DNA of 64,000 nucleotides from Streptomyces sp. Y2F8-2 (GCF_014905555.1 NZ_BNGS01000007.1:248001-312000); one strand, 5' to 3'; numbered from the stretch's first letter, positions 9,568 through 18,219 are shown. Notes: generated by a model not told the origin, from the sequence alone. Numbers and translations: made by a program.

Positions 9568-10648
9568 GGGCGACCACCTTCCCGCCGTGGGCGTCGCGCC
9601 TGTCGTCGCAGGGGGCGGGGTCGGCGGCCTCGTTGCCCAGGAAGCCCACCAGCCGCTCCCGCGCTACGACGCCGATGAGCCGGTTGCCCTCGTCGACCAC
9701 CCCGACGGGATGGGAGAGCCGGGCACTGATCGCGCACAGCTCGGTGAACGGCGTGTCGAGGGTCGCGGTCTCGCAGCCGCAGGCCGGCTCGTCGCCGGTG
9801 ACCGTGGTGTCCATGACCGCGCCGGCGGTGAGGACCCGGGAGCGGTCGACGTCCTGGGTGAAGGAGGCGACGTAGTCGTCGGCGGGGCGGACCAGGATGT
9901 CCTCGGCGGTGCCGATCTGCACGATGCGGCCGTCCCGCATCACGGCGATGCGGTCGCCCAGGCGCATGGCCTCGTTCAGGTCGTGGGTGATGAAGACGAT
10001 GGTCTTCTTCAGGGTCTGCTGCAGCTGCAGCAGCTGGTCCTGCATGTCGCGGCGGATCAGCGGGTCGAGCGCGCTGAACGACTCGTCCATCAGCAGCAGG
10101 TCGGCGTCCGTGGCGAGCGCCCGGGCCAGGCCCACGCGCTGCTGCATGCCGCCGGACAGCTCGTCGGGCCACGACTTCTCCCAGCCGGCCAGGCCGCACA
10201 GGGCGAGCGCCTCGTCGGCGCGCTTCAGGCGCTCGGCGCGGGGCACGCCCTGCACTTCCAGGCCGTACGCGGCGTTCTCGCGGACGCTGCGGTGCGGGAA
10301 GAGCGCGAAGTGCTGGAAGACCATGCTGATCTTCCGTGCGCGGACCTCGCGCAGCTCACGGGGGCCGAGGGCGGTGAGGTCCTGGCCGTCGAAACGGACG
10401 TGTCCGGCGGTCGGCTCGAGCAGGCCGTTGAGCATGCGCAGCAGCGTGGACTTGCCGGATCCGGACAGGCCCATGACGACGAAGATCTGGCCCGGCTCCA
10501 CCGTGAAGGACGCGTCGATCACAGCCGCGGTGGTCCCGTCGGCGCGTAGTTCCTCACGGTCGGCCCCCTGCCGGAGCCGTTCCACCGCCCGATCCGGTCG
10601 TCTGCCGAACACCTTGTACAGGTGCTCGGTCTCAAGCCTGGAAGACAC
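9560..10648 (-). CDS. Betaine ABC importer ATP-binding protein with C-terminal CBS pair (ProV/OpuAA-like)
   Basis: The protein has 362 residues from GTG 10648 with GAGAGG upstream. Walker A is GLSGSGKST, the signature motif is LSGGMQQRVGLARAL, Walker B is LLLMDESFSALD, and the H-loop is FITHD. The ABC domain carries the N-terminal extension typical of the glycine betaine/proline subfamily (FGRRPDRAVERL). Residues about 275-345 form a degenerate CBS pair, which in OpuA senses ionic strength. It energises the fused permease/binding protein immediately downstream. Confidence 0.93.
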   Translation of the reverse strand: MSSRLETEHLYKVFGRRPDRAVERLRQGADREELRADGTTAAVIDASFTVEPGQIFVVMGLSGSGKSTLLRMLNGLLEPTAGHVRFDGQDLTALGPRELREVRARKISMVFQHFALFPHRSVRENAAYGLEVQGVPRAERLKRADEALALCGLAGWEKSWPDELSGGMQQRVGLARALATDADLLLMDESFSALDPLIRRDMQDQLLQLQQTLKKTIVFITHDLNEAMRLGDRIAVMRDGRIVQIGTAEDILVRPADDYVASFTQDVDRSRVLTAGAVMDTTVTGDEPACGCETATLDTPFTELCAISARLSHPVGVVDEGNRLIGVVARERLVGFLGNEAADPAPCDDRRDAHGGKVVARA

Positions 10649-10678
10649 AGGTACCTCTCGTCTCGAAGCCTCCGAGCC

Positions 10679-10701
10679 GTTGCAAACGTTGAAACTGCAA
10701 C
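10679..10701. promoter_or_regulatory. Inverted repeat upstream of the betaine ABC operon
   Basis: GTTGCA-N11-TGCAAC with an AACGTT core lies about 30 bp upstream of the ATPase start. It resembles operators of dimeric repressors, but no regulator can be assigned. Confidence 0.35.
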
Positions 10702-10836
10702 CGGCATCGCTTCGAGGCGCCCCTGCCCCCGGTCCTCAAGGCCAAACGCAGGGGTGGCCCAGTTCACAAGGCGTTTACTTCTGCCACGCATGCACACGGA
10801 ACGCTCACGGAAGGGGCACTGTCGGCGCCGTACGGC

Positions 10837-11778
10837 ATGATGCGGAACGTGACGCAGAGAACTCGACGGCTCATGCTCCTCGACACCGCCTCGCTCTACT
10901 TCCGTGCCTACTACGGCGTGCCGGAGTCCGTGAAGGCACCCGACGGCACGCCCGTGAACGCCGTGCGCGGGCTGCTCGACTTCATCGACCGCCTGGTGAA
11001 GGACCACCACCCCGACGACCTGGTGGCCTGCATGGACGCCGACTGGCGCCCGCACTGGCGGGTGGAGCTGATCCCCTCCTACAAGGCGCACCGCGTGGCC
11101 GAGGCCCATGAGGCGGAGCCGGACGTGGAGGAGGTGCCGGACACGCTGTCCCCGCAGGTGCCGGTGATCGAGGACGTCCTGGACGCGCTGGGCATCGCGC
11201 GCGTGGGGGTCGCGGGGTACGAGGCGGACGACGTGATCGGCACGTTCACGGCGCGCGCCAAGGGCCCGGTCGACATCGTCACCGGTGACCGCGACCTGTA
11301 CCAGCTGGTCGACGACGCGCGCGGGGTGCGGGTGCTGTACCCGGTCAAGGGCGTCGGCACGCTCCAGCTCACCGACGAGGCGGCGCTGCGCGAGAAGTAC
11401 GGCGTGGACGGGCGGGGTTACGCGGACCTGGCGCTGCTGCGCGGCGACCCGAGCGACGGACTGCCGGGTGTCGCGGGCATCGGCGAGAAGACGGCCGCGA
11501 AGCTGCTCGCCGAGTTCGGCGACCTGGCCGGGATCATGGCCGCGGTCGACGACCCGGCGTCGAAGCTCACACCCGCCCAGCGCAAGCGGCTCGCCGAGGC
11601 CCGGACGTATGTCGCGGTCGCACCCTCGGTCGTCCGGGTCGCCGAGGACGTACCGCTGCCGGAGGTCGACACGGCGCTGCCGCGCTCGCCGCGCGACCCG
11701 GCGGCACTGGACGCCCTTCAGGCCCGCTGGGGTCTGGGCGGCTCACTGCGGCGGCTGCTCACCACGCTGGAGGCGTGA
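10837..11778 (+). CDS. 5'-3' exonuclease (flap endonuclease/Pol I N-terminal domain-like)
   Basis: The protein has about 313 residues from ATG 10837; ATG 10840 and GTG 10849 are alternatives and no start has a clear Shine-Dalgarno. Motifs of the 5'-nuclease superfamily are visible: LLDTASLYFRAYY, CMDADWRPHWR, GYEADDVIGTF, TGDRDLYQLV, and the H3TH region GLPGVAGIGEKTAAKLL. The acidic metal ligands are in those motifs. Such stand-alone exonucleases remove RNA primers or flaps in replication and repair. It is monocistronic, divergent from the betaine operon. Confidence 0.9.
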   Translation: MMRNVTQRTRRLMLLDTASLYFRAYYGVPESVKAPDGTPVNAVRGLLDFIDRLVKDHHPDDLVACMDADWRPHWRVELIPSYKAHRVAEAHEAEPDVEEVPDTLSPQVPVIEDVLDALGIARVGVAGYEADDVIGTFTARAKGPVDIVTGDRDLYQLVDDARGVRVLYPVKGVGTLQLTDEAALREKYGVDGRGYADLALLRGDPSDGLPGVAGIGEKTAAKLLAEFGDLAGIMAAVDDPASKLTPAQRKRLAEARTYVAVAPSVVRVAEDVPLPEVDTALPRSPRDPAALDALQARWGLGGSLRRLLTTLEA

Positions 11779-11854
11779 CGGTTCCGGGGCGAAGTGTCAT
11801 CCCGTCCTCAGGGGAGAGTCGGGAATGAGGTGTTGACTGGCGGGAGATGCTAAC

Positions 11855-11872
11855 TTAGGTGAACCTAACTAA
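11855..11872. promoter_or_regulatory. Iron box (DmdR/IdeR-type operator)
   Basis: A 14-bp palindrome TTAGGTGAACCTAA with flanking TAAC/CTAA lies 19 bp before the siderophore-interacting protein gene. It matches the half-sites of the IdeR/DmdR1 consensus (TTAGGTTAG). A TTGACT hexamer at 11833 could be the -35 element of a promoter overlapped by the box. Confidence 0.75.
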
Positions 11873-11890
11873 GGGAACCGGGAGGCCGTC

Positions 11891-12736
11891 ATGGCAGAGC
11901 GCCGCGCAGGCAAGGCGCGCAGGGCCCACAGCGCGCAGGTGGTCCGTACCCAGCGGCTGACCCCGCACATGCAGCGGGTGGTGCTCGGCGGCGAGGGGCT
12001 CGCCGACTTCGCGGCGGGCGGCTGCACCGACCACTATGTGAAGCTGCTCTTCCCCCCTGCCGAGGGCGTCACCTATCCGGAACCCTTCGACCTGCAGCGC
12101 ATCCGCGAGGAGTTGCCGCGCGAGCAGTGGCCCGTGACCCGGACGTACACGGTGCGCGCCTGGGATCCGGAGCACCGCGAGCTGACCCTGGACTTCGTGA
12201 TCCACGGCGACGAGGGGCTCGCCGGGCCGTGGGCGTTGCGGGTGCAGCCGGGCGAGACCGTGCGGTTCATGGGGCCGGGCGGCGCCTACGCCCCGGACGC
12301 GAGCGCCGACTGGCATCTGCTCGCCGGTGACGAGAGCGCGCTGCCCGCGATCGCGGCGGCCCTGGAGGCGCTGCCGGACGGCGCCCGGGTGCACGCGTTC
12401 GTGGAGGTGGCCGGCCCGGAGGAGGAGCAGAAGATCGCCTCCGATGTGGAGGTGGTCTGGCTGCACCGCGGGGACCGGCCGGTCGGCGCGGCGCTGATCG
12501 AGGCCGTACGGGCGCTTGAGTTCCCCGAGGGCCGACTGCACGCGTTCGTGCACGGCGAGGCCGGTTTCGTGAAGGAACTGCGCCGGCTGCTGCGCGTCGA
12601 GCACCGGATCCCGCGCGAGGACCTCTCCATCTCCGGCTACTGGCGCCTCGGGCACAACGAGGACGGCTGGCAGGCGTCGAAGCGGGAGTGGAACGCGCGC
12701 ATAGAGGCAGAGCAGGAGGGCGCGTCCGCCGCGTAG
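11891..12736 (+). CDS. Siderophore-interacting FAD-binding protein (ViuB/SIP family ferric-siderophore reductase)
   Basis: The protein has 281 residues, starting MAERRAGKAR after GGGAGG. The FAD-binding part includes RTYTVRAWDPEHRELTLDFVIHG, with the RxYT motif that contacts flavin. The C-terminal NAD(P)H-side SIP domain contains LLAGDESALPAIAAALE and FVHGEAGFVKELRRLL. These cytoplasmic enzymes reduce ferric siderophores to release iron. The iron box just upstream indicates derepression under iron starvation. It is followed by a strong hairpin and appears monocistronic. Confidence 0.93.
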   Translation: MAERRAGKARRAHSAQVVRTQRLTPHMQRVVLGGEGLADFAAGGCTDHYVKLLFPPAEGVTYPEPFDLQRIREELPREQWPVTRTYTVRAWDPEHRELTLDFVIHGDEGLAGPWALRVQPGETVRFMGPGGAYAPDASADWHLLAGDESALPAIAAALEALPDGARVHAFVEVAGPEEEQKIASDVEVVWLHRGDRPVGAALIEAVRALEFPEGRLHAFVHGEAGFVKELRRLLRVEHRIPREDLSISGYWRLGHNEDGWQASKREWNARIEAEQEGASAA

Positions 12737-12768
12737 GACACCGCGGCCGGACACCCGGCCGGACACCC

Positions 12769-12809
12769 AAGGCGGCGGCACTCCGGGGATGCCCGGGTGC
12801 CGCCGCCTT
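12769..12809 (+). terminator. Terminator of the siderophore-interacting protein gene
   Basis: A 13-bp perfect stem AAGGCGGCGGCAC / GTGCCGCCGCCTT is extended inside by CCGGG/CCCGG around a GATG loop. It begins 33 bp after the stop. Confidence 0.85.
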
Positions 12810-12900
12810 GTCGTGCGGTGCTCTCGCGAGGGCGTGAGGACTTGGGTCCCACCCCGACACCCCGGCGTGACGCCGGTGAAACAGGTGCTCCCTACGTTCG

Positions 12901-12936
12901 GTCGCCCGACAGCAATTTCTGTCGCCCGACAGGAAC
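12901..12936. promoter_or_regulatory. Double copy of the TetR-type operator upstream of the APC permease
   Basis: ATTTCTGTCG-CC-CGACAGGAAC at 12915-12936 matches the operator at 21448-21469 except for two bases in the right arm and the central pair. An additional 12-base core GTCGCCCGACAG lies at 12901-12912 and recurs at 12921-12932, exactly 20 bp (about two helical turns) apart. The site ends 32 bp before the permease start. Confidence 0.7.
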
Positions 12937-12968
12937 TCTCGCGCGCAGTGCGAAAGCAGGTTGCCGCC

Positions 12969-14525
12969 ATGACGAGCACCGCCCCCGCCGACGTCCGCCC
13001 CGACCCTCCGGGCCCCGAGGGAGCCGCCGACCTGGCGCGCTTCGGCTACCGCCAGGAACTGCACCGCAGCCTGGGCCGGTACGCCTCCTTCGCGGCCGGG
13101 TTCTCCTTCATCTCCGTCCTGACGACCGTCTTCCAGTTCTTCGCGTTCGGGTACGCGTTCGGCGGGCCCGTCTTCTTCTGGACCTGGCCCGTGGTGATGG
13201 CGGGCCAGGTGCTGGTGGCCGCGTGCTTCGCCGAGCTGGCCGCGCGGTACCCGATCTCCGGCGCGATCTACCAGTGGTCCTCACGCCTGTCGAACGCCGG
13301 CTTCGGCTGGTTCGCCGGCTGGATCATGGTCATCGGGCAGATCGTGGTGGTCGCCGCGGCGGCGCTGGCGCTGCAGATGGTGATGCCGCCGCTGTGGTCC
13401 GGCTTCCAGCTGGTGGGCGGCGACCCGTCACCCACCTCGCCCACCGGCGCGGCGAACGCGGCGGTCCTCGGCGTCATCCTGCTGGTGCTCACGACGCTCG
13501 TGAACGTCGTCGACAACCGGGTGATGTCCGCGGTCAACCGCATCGGGGTCACCGCCGAGATCATCGGCGCCTGCCTGATCGTCGTGCTGCTGCTCACCCA
13601 TTCCCGGCGCTCCCCCGGCATCACCTTCCACACCGGCTCCGGCACGGGCGGGCTGCTCGGGGCGCTGCTCGTCGGGTCGTTCACGGCGGCGTACGTGATG
13701 ATCGGCTTCGACAGCGCCGGCGAGATGAGCGAGGAGACCCACAACCCGCGCCGCACGGCGCCGCGCACCATCCTGACCGCGCTCGGCGCGGCGGGGCTGC
13801 TCGGCGGGCTCATCGTCCTCGGCGGCATTCTCGCCGCTCCGAGCCTGACCGACGGCCGGCTCGGCACCGACGGCCTCAGCTATGTCCTGACCAGCAGCCT
13901 CGGCGACGGGGTGGGCCGGGTGCTGCTCGCCGACGTGGTGGTGGCGATCGCGGTGGCGACGCTGGCGATCCAGACGGCCGCCTGCCGGATGCTGTTCTCC
14001 ATGGCCCGAGACGGCCGACTGCCGTTCGCGCGGCGGCTCGCACGGGTCAACCCGCGCACGGGCATGCCGAGCGCGCCCGCCCTGGTGGTCGGCGTCCTCG
14101 CCGCCGCCCTCCTGCTGCTCGACTTCGCCTCCCCGGACGCCTTCCTGGCCATCGGCACCACCTGCATCGTGATGCTGTACCTGGCCTACGCGATGGTGAC
14201 GGGCCCGCTGCTGGTACGGCGCCTGCGCGGCGGCTTCCCGGCCGGCGGCACGGACGAGGCGGGGGCCCCGCTGTTCTCGCTGGGCCGCTGGGGCATCCCG
14301 GTGAACGCCCTCGCCCTTCTCTACGGCCTCCTGATGACCGTCAACCTGGCCTGGCCCCGAGTCGCGGTGTACGACCCCACGGGCGGGCACTGGTACTTCC
14401 GGTGGTTCACGCTGCTGTTCCTCACGGCGACGGTCGCAGCCGGCGCCGCCTACCGGGCGTACCGGAGACGGACCCCCGCTTCCGCTCCCGTTCCGGAGGC
14501 GGCGGTGCAGGAGGCGACCGCCTAG
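12969..14525 (+). CDS. APC-superfamily permease, probable urea-carboxylase-associated type (candidate guanidine or amine importer)
   Basis: The protein has 518 residues, starting MTSTAPADVRPD. About twelve membrane spans occupy residues 40-500. Family features are the N-terminal GRYASFAAGFSFISVLTTVF, the FAELAARYPISGAIYQW stretch of helix 2, and GFDSAGEMSEETHNPRRTAPR between helices 6 and 7. Permeases of this subgroup are often encoded next to bacterial urea/guanidine carboxylases. Here that operon lies 8.5 kb away, but both carry the same palindromic operator. I therefore infer it supplies the substrate of that pathway. From sequence alone it could equally import an amino acid, GABA or choline. 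Confidence 0.85.
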   Translation: MTSTAPADVRPDPPGPEGAADLARFGYRQELHRSLGRYASFAAGFSFISVLTTVFQFFAFGYAFGGPVFFWTWPVVMAGQVLVAACFAELAARYPISGAIYQWSSRLSNAGFGWFAGWIMVIGQIVVVAAAALALQMVMPPLWSGFQLVGGDPSPTSPTGAANAAVLGVILLVLTTLVNVVDNRVMSAVNRIGVTAEIIGACLIVVLLLTHSRRSPGITFHTGSGTGGLLGALLVGSFTAAYVMIGFDSAGEMSEETHNPRRTAPRTILTALGAAGLLGGLIVLGGILAAPSLTDGRLGTDGLSYVLTSSLGDGVGRVLLADVVVAIAVATLAIQTAACRMLFSMARDGRLPFARRLARVNPRTGMPSAPALVVGVLAAALLLLDFASPDAFLAIGTTCIVMLYLAYAMVTGPLLVRRLRGGFPAGGTDEAGAPLFSLGRWGIPVNALALLYGLLMTVNLAWPRVAVYDPTGGHWYFRWFTLLFLTATVAAGAAYRAYRRRTPASAPVPEAAVQEATA

Positions 14526-14560
14526 GGCCCCGCTCCGGCCGCCTCGTACGCTGGAGCCCC

Positions 14561-15502
14561 ATGAGACGCCGACCCCGTACCCCGCCCTCTCCCCTGCCGC
14601 AGCGCAGCGGGGTCGATCCCGTGCGGGTGCGGTTGCCGTTCGACGGGGGGTGGGCCACCGTGCGGGAGCATCTCGTGGCGCGGCTCGCGGCCGGGGACGG
14701 GGTGATCGACGGGATGCTCGAGGCGGGGCTCGTCGTGGGGGCGGACGGACGGCCCGTCGCCCCGGACGCGGCCTATGTGCCGGGCATGTACGTGTGGTTC
14801 CACCGTGCGTTGCCCGACGAGCCGCGTGTGCCGTGTCCGGTCGACGTGGTGTACCGGGACGAGCACATCGTCGTCGCCGACAAGCCGCACTTCCTCGCCA
14901 CCACCCCGCGCGGCAGCCATGTCGCCGAGACCGCGCTCGCCCGGCTCCGGCGCGACCTGGGCATCCCGACACTGACCGCCGCGCACCGGCTGGACCGGCT
15001 CACCGCCGGGCTGGTGCTGTTCACCGTGCGGCCCGAGGAGCGCGGCACCTATCAGTCGCTGTTCCGGGACCGGCGCGTCACCAAGGAGTACGAGGCCGTC
15101 GCCCCGTACGACCCCGAGGCCGCCCTGCCCCGCACCGTGCGCAGCCGCATCGTGAAGGAGCGCGGGGTGATGGCGGCCCGGGAGGTGCCGGGCGAGCCCA
15201 ACGCGGTCAGCCGGGTGGAGCTGCTGGAGCACCGCGCCGGGCTCGGACGCTACCGGCTGCTGCCGTACACCGGGCAGACCCACCAACTGCGCGTGCACAT
15301 GAACGCGCTGGGCCTGCCGATCCTCGGAGACCCGCTGTATCCGGTGGTGGCCGCCCCCGCGCCGGCCGGTGACTTCCGGCGCCCGCTGCAACTGCTGGCG
15401 CGGGTGCTGGAGTTCACCGATCCGGTCACCGGGCGCGCCCACCGCTTCGTCAGCGAGCGGGTGCTCGAGGCCTGGTCCTCCTACGGGGCGTGGGCCGGGT
15501 AG
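14561..15502 (+). CDS. RluA-family pseudouridine synthase
   Basis: The protein has 313 residues, starting MRRRPRTPPS after GGAG. The catalytic Asp is in AAHRLDRLTAGLVLF, near residue 145. Other family blocks are VVYRDEHIVVADKPHFLATTP and LPYTGQTHQLRVHMNALGLPILGDPLYP. It isomerises uridine to pseudouridine in rRNA or tRNA; the target cannot be told from sequence. It ends only 4 bp from the convergent P450 gene, with no terminator between them. Confidence 0.9.
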   Translation: MRRRPRTPPSPLPQRSGVDPVRVRLPFDGGWATVREHLVARLAAGDGVIDGMLEAGLVVGADGRPVAPDAAYVPGMYVWFHRALPDEPRVPCPVDVVYRDEHIVVADKPHFLATTPRGSHVAETALARLRRDLGIPTLTAAHRLDRLTAGLVLFTVRPEERGTYQSLFRDRRVTKEYEAVAPYDPEAALPRTVRSRIVKERGVMAAREVPGEPNAVSRVELLEHRAGLGRYRLLPYTGQTHQLRVHMNALGLPILGDPLYPVVAAPAPAGDFRRPLQLLARVLEFTDPVTGRAHRFVSERVLEAWSSYGAWAG

Positions 15503-15506
15503 CGGC

Positions 15507-17024
15507 TCAGCGGCTCCGCCACCAGCGCAGCACCCGGCGCCACAGTCCCGGCCGGGGCCGCGGCTCGGCGGCCGGCTCGGAGGGCGCCGGCGGGGCGGCC
15601 GGCGGCGGGGGCGGAGCCGGCAGCGGGTCCGGGGCGGCGGTGGCGCTCCCGGCAGCGGACGCCGTCGTGATCTCCCAGTCGGTGCGCTGCGCCGGCTCCG
15701 GCCGCAGCGACGGCTGCTGCGCGACGTCCTGCGGCGGCTTCGGCTGGAACCGCACCGGCAGTTGCACCAGGTGCCGCGACGCGATGGACGCGGTCCAGCG
15801 CAACTCCTCCTCGTCGCAGTCGAGTTCCAGGTCGGGCAGCCGCGTCAGCAGGGCGTCGATGCCGGTGTCGGCGATGGCACGCCCGATGTCCTGGCCGGGG
15901 CACTCGTGCGGGCCGCCGCCGAAGGCGAGGTGGGAGCGGTTGCCCTGCATGTTGGCCGAGAGGTCGGGCCGCACCCGCGGGTCGACGTTGCCGGGCGCGA
16001 TGGCGAAGAGCAGTCCGTCGCCCTTGCGGATCCGCTGCCCGCCCAGCTCCGTGTCCTGCTTGGCGAAGTAGCCGAGGATGCTGCTGAACGGCGGCTCGTC
16101 CCACAGGGACTGCTCGACCGCCTCGGGCACCGTCATCTGGCCGCCCCTGAGCTGCGCCCGGAACCGCGGATCGGTGAGGATCATCCGCAGCACGTTGGCG
16201 AGGAGGTTGGCGGTGGCCTCGTAGGCGGCGATCAGGACCACCCGCAGGTGCTCCCTGATCTCGTCGTCGGTGAGCCGGGCCGGGTGGTTGATGAGGTGGG
16301 TGGTGAAGTCGTCGTCGGGATCGGTCCTGCGGCGGGCGACGAGCCGGCCGAGGGCCTCCACGATGTACTGGTTGCTGGCGATCGCGGTCTCGGTGCCCTT
16401 GAGCATGTCGCGGGCGGCGTGGACGATCCGGTCGTTGTACTCCTCGCCCATGCCGAGCACCTCGCACATCACCGCCATCGGGAGGTGGTCGGCGAACTGG
16501 CCGACGAGGTCGGCCCGGCCCTGTTCGCAGAAGCGGTTGACGAGGTACTGCGTCGCACGGTTGATGAACCGGCGCAGGCCCCGGTAGTCGATGGTCGACA
16601 TGGCGCCGGTGACCGCACCGCGCAGCCGCAGATGCTCGTCGCCCTCGGCGTGCGAGCAGATGGGCTGCCAGGCGAAGTGCGGCGTCAGCGGGTGGTCGGG
16701 CTTGACCTCGCCGCTCACCAGCGGGGCCCAGATGCGGCTGTCACGGGTGAAGTGCGCGGGGCTGCGCACCATGTGCAGGTTCTCCGCATGCCCCAGCACG
16801 ACCCAGATCGGCACGTCGTCGTGGAGCAGCGCGGGCGCCACGGGGCCGTGGTCGGCGCGGAGTTTCTCGTAGAGGGCTCCCAGGTCCTCCGCCTCGGGAC
16901 CGTACAGCCGGCGCACTCCGCCGGGGCCGAGGCCGTGGGCCGGACAGCCGGGCGGCGGGACGGCGGAGGAGGCGTCCGTGCCGGTGTGGTCGCTGCCGGT
17001 CAGGGAGGGGGATTCAGGCGTCAC
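15507..17024 (-). CDS. rarE: Cytochrome P450 of the conservon (RarE, CYP157-like, lacking ExxR)
   Basis: The protein has 505 residues from GTG 17024. The heme-binding motif is FGGGPHECPG with ligand Cys375. The I-helix has AAYEAT instead of the common AGxxT. In the K-helix, where nearly all P450s have ExxR, the sequence is EQSLW at 304-308, so both charged residues are missing. This is the hallmark described for the Streptomyces CYP157 family. The C-terminus is long, Pro/Ala rich, and ends in Arg/Trp-rich RRVLRWWRSR. It is the last gene of the rar cluster, separated from rarD by a repeat-rich 177-bp gap. Redox activity is uncertain; a regulatory or unusual catalytic role is possible. Confidence 0.88.
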   Translation of the reverse strand: MTPESPSLTGSDHTGTDASSAVPPPGCPAHGLGPGGVRRLYGPEAEDLGALYEKLRADHGPVAPALLHDDVPIWVVLGHAENLHMVRSPAHFTRDSRIWAPLVSGEVKPDHPLTPHFAWQPICSHAEGDEHLRLRGAVTGAMSTIDYRGLRRFINRATQYLVNRFCEQGRADLVGQFADHLPMAVMCEVLGMGEEYNDRIVHAARDMLKGTETAIASNQYIVEALGRLVARRRTDPDDDFTTHLINHPARLTDDEIREHLRVVLIAAYEATANLLANVLRMILTDPRFRAQLRGGQMTVPEAVEQSLWDEPPFSSILGYFAKQDTELGGQRIRKGDGLLFAIAPGNVDPRVRPDLSANMQGNRSHLAFGGGPHECPGQDIGRAIADTGIDALLTRLPDLELDCDEEELRWTASIASRHLVQLPVRFQPKPPQDVAQQPSLRPEPAQRTDWEITTASAAGSATAAPDPLPAPPPPPAAPPAPSEPAAEPRPRPGLWRRVLRWWRSR

Positions 17025-17135
17025 GATGGTCGCTCCGGAACGTCAGGTCGAACCTGTGTCTTGGGGATGGGGTGGAGATGGGAATGGGCACAGAACTCGG
17101 GGACGGCGACGCGGGCGTTCTCAAGCGGTCGCGAT

Positions 17136-17211
17136 CGCCTTCACACGGGGGGAGGGGCGCCCTCACGGCAGGGGCGCCCTCACGGGCGGCGGTGAGCGCC
17201 TTCACACGGGG
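17136..17211. repeat. Nested 15-bp direct repeats in the rarD-rarE gap
   Basis: CGCCTTCACACGGGG occurs at 17136-17150 and 17197-17211; the second copy includes the rarD stop codon. Between them GGGGCGCCCTCACGG occurs twice, at 17154-17168 and 17171-17185. The order is A-B-B-A. Confidence 0.8.
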
Positions 17212-17822
17212 GCGCGGCGCATCGCCAGGGAGTGCAGGAAGCGCACCAGCGTCATCAGGACCTCGCGGCTGGAGGCCCGGCGCCGGGCGTCACACTCCAT
17301 GATCGGAATCTCGACGGGCAGGTCGAGTGCCCCGCGCAACTCCTCGATGGGGTAACGCGGCGCATCGGGAAAGGAGTTGACGGCGACCACGAAGGGCACG
17401 CCACGCTCCTCCAGCCGGCCGATGACATCGAAGCTGACCTCGAGGCGGCGGGTGTCGAGCAGGACGACGGCGCCGAGCGCGCCCTCGAACAGTCCGTTCC
17501 ACAGGAACCAGAAGCGTTCCTGGCCCGGGGTGCCGAACAGGTACAGCACCAACTGCTCGGTGATGCGGATCCGGCCGAAGTCCATGGCCACGGTGGTGGC
17601 CGTCTTGCTGTCGGAGCCGTAGTTGTCGTCGACCCCGATGCCCGCCTGGGTCATGGTCTCCTCGGTCGTCAGCGGCCTGATCTCGCTGACGGAACCGACC
17701 ATGGTGGTCTTGCCGACCCCGAACCCGCCCACGATGACGATCTTGACCGCGGCCTGCGTGGTGTGCGGCAGGTGGTCCTCGGGGGGCGGCCCCGGGACGG
17801 TGTCAGAGCTTTTGAAGTCCAT
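17202..17822 (-). CDS. rarD: Conservon small GTP-binding protein (RarD, CvnD-like)
   Basis: The protein has 206 residues. The P-loop is VGGFGVGKTT, followed by the switch region TTVAMDFGRI and the G3 motif FGTPGQERF, then a probable guanine-specificity VAVNSFPD with N but without the usual NKxD Lys. Conservon D proteins are Ras/MglA-like switches recruited by the roadblock protein and the histidine-kinase-like sensor encoded upstream. Its start lies 20 bp inside the end of rarC, indicating translational coupling. In S. coelicolor the cvn9/rar cluster represses aerial mycelium formation. Confidence 0.92.
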   Translation of the reverse strand: MDFKSSDTVPGPPPEDHLPHTTQAAVKIVIVGGFGVGKTTMVGSVSEIRPLTTEETMTQAGIGVDDNYGSDSKTATTVAMDFGRIRITEQLVLYLFGTPGQERFWFLWNGLFEGALGAVVLLDTRRLEVSFDVIGRLEERGVPFVVAVNSFPDAPRYPIEELRGALDLPVEIPIMECDARRRASSREVLMTLVRFLHSLAMRRAPV

Positions 17823-18219
17823 GCATCACCGCTTCGAGGAGGGAACGGTCGGGCACCGCCTGCCGGACGATCGGGGCGCGTGCCTGGACCAGTTCTGCCG
17901 CCAGCAGGTCGGTGATCAGCATGGTCACCACACTGAACGGCAGACTGAGGTAGGCCGAGATCTCGGCCACGGACAGGGGGGCCCGGCAGAGCCGGAGCAG
18001 CGCCGACTGCTCCGGCGTGGCGGCGGGCGGCGGGTCGGCGCTGGTCACGATCAGGGTGACCAGGTCGATGGGGGCCCGTTCACCCCCGTCGGCCGCGCCG
18101 GCGAGGATGTACAGCCGCTCGGGCTGCTTCCCCTCGCCTTCCGCCGCGCCGCCTTCGGTGACAGGCTCCGGGGGAGGCTGTTCCTGGGGATGGCGCCGGC
18201 GCCGTTGCGGAGGAGTCAT
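17803..18219 (-). CDS. rarC: Conservon DUF742 protein (RarC, CvnC-like)
   Basis: The protein has 138 residues, starting MTPPQRRRRHP. The first 35 residues are basic and Pro/Glu rich. The DUF742 domain follows, with a winged-helix-like fold (LCRAPLSVAEISAYLSLPFSVVTMLITDLLAAELV). It overlaps rarB by 4 bp (ATGA) and rarD by 20 bp. Its role in the conservon complex is thought to be as an adaptor; no enzymatic motif is visible. Confidence 0.92.
   Translation of the reverse strand: MTPPQRRRRHPQEQPPPEPVTEGGAAEGEGKQPERLYILAGAADGGERAPIDLVTLIVTSADPPPAATPEQSALLRLCRAPLSVAEISAYLSLPFSVVTMLITDLLAAELVQARAPIVRQAVPDRSLLEAVMHGLQKL

Noticed and set aside
6715..9678. A 987-codon + strand frame opposite the betaine permease gene
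   Set aside because: It is a shadow frame. The - strand gives a coherent permease plus two binding domains.
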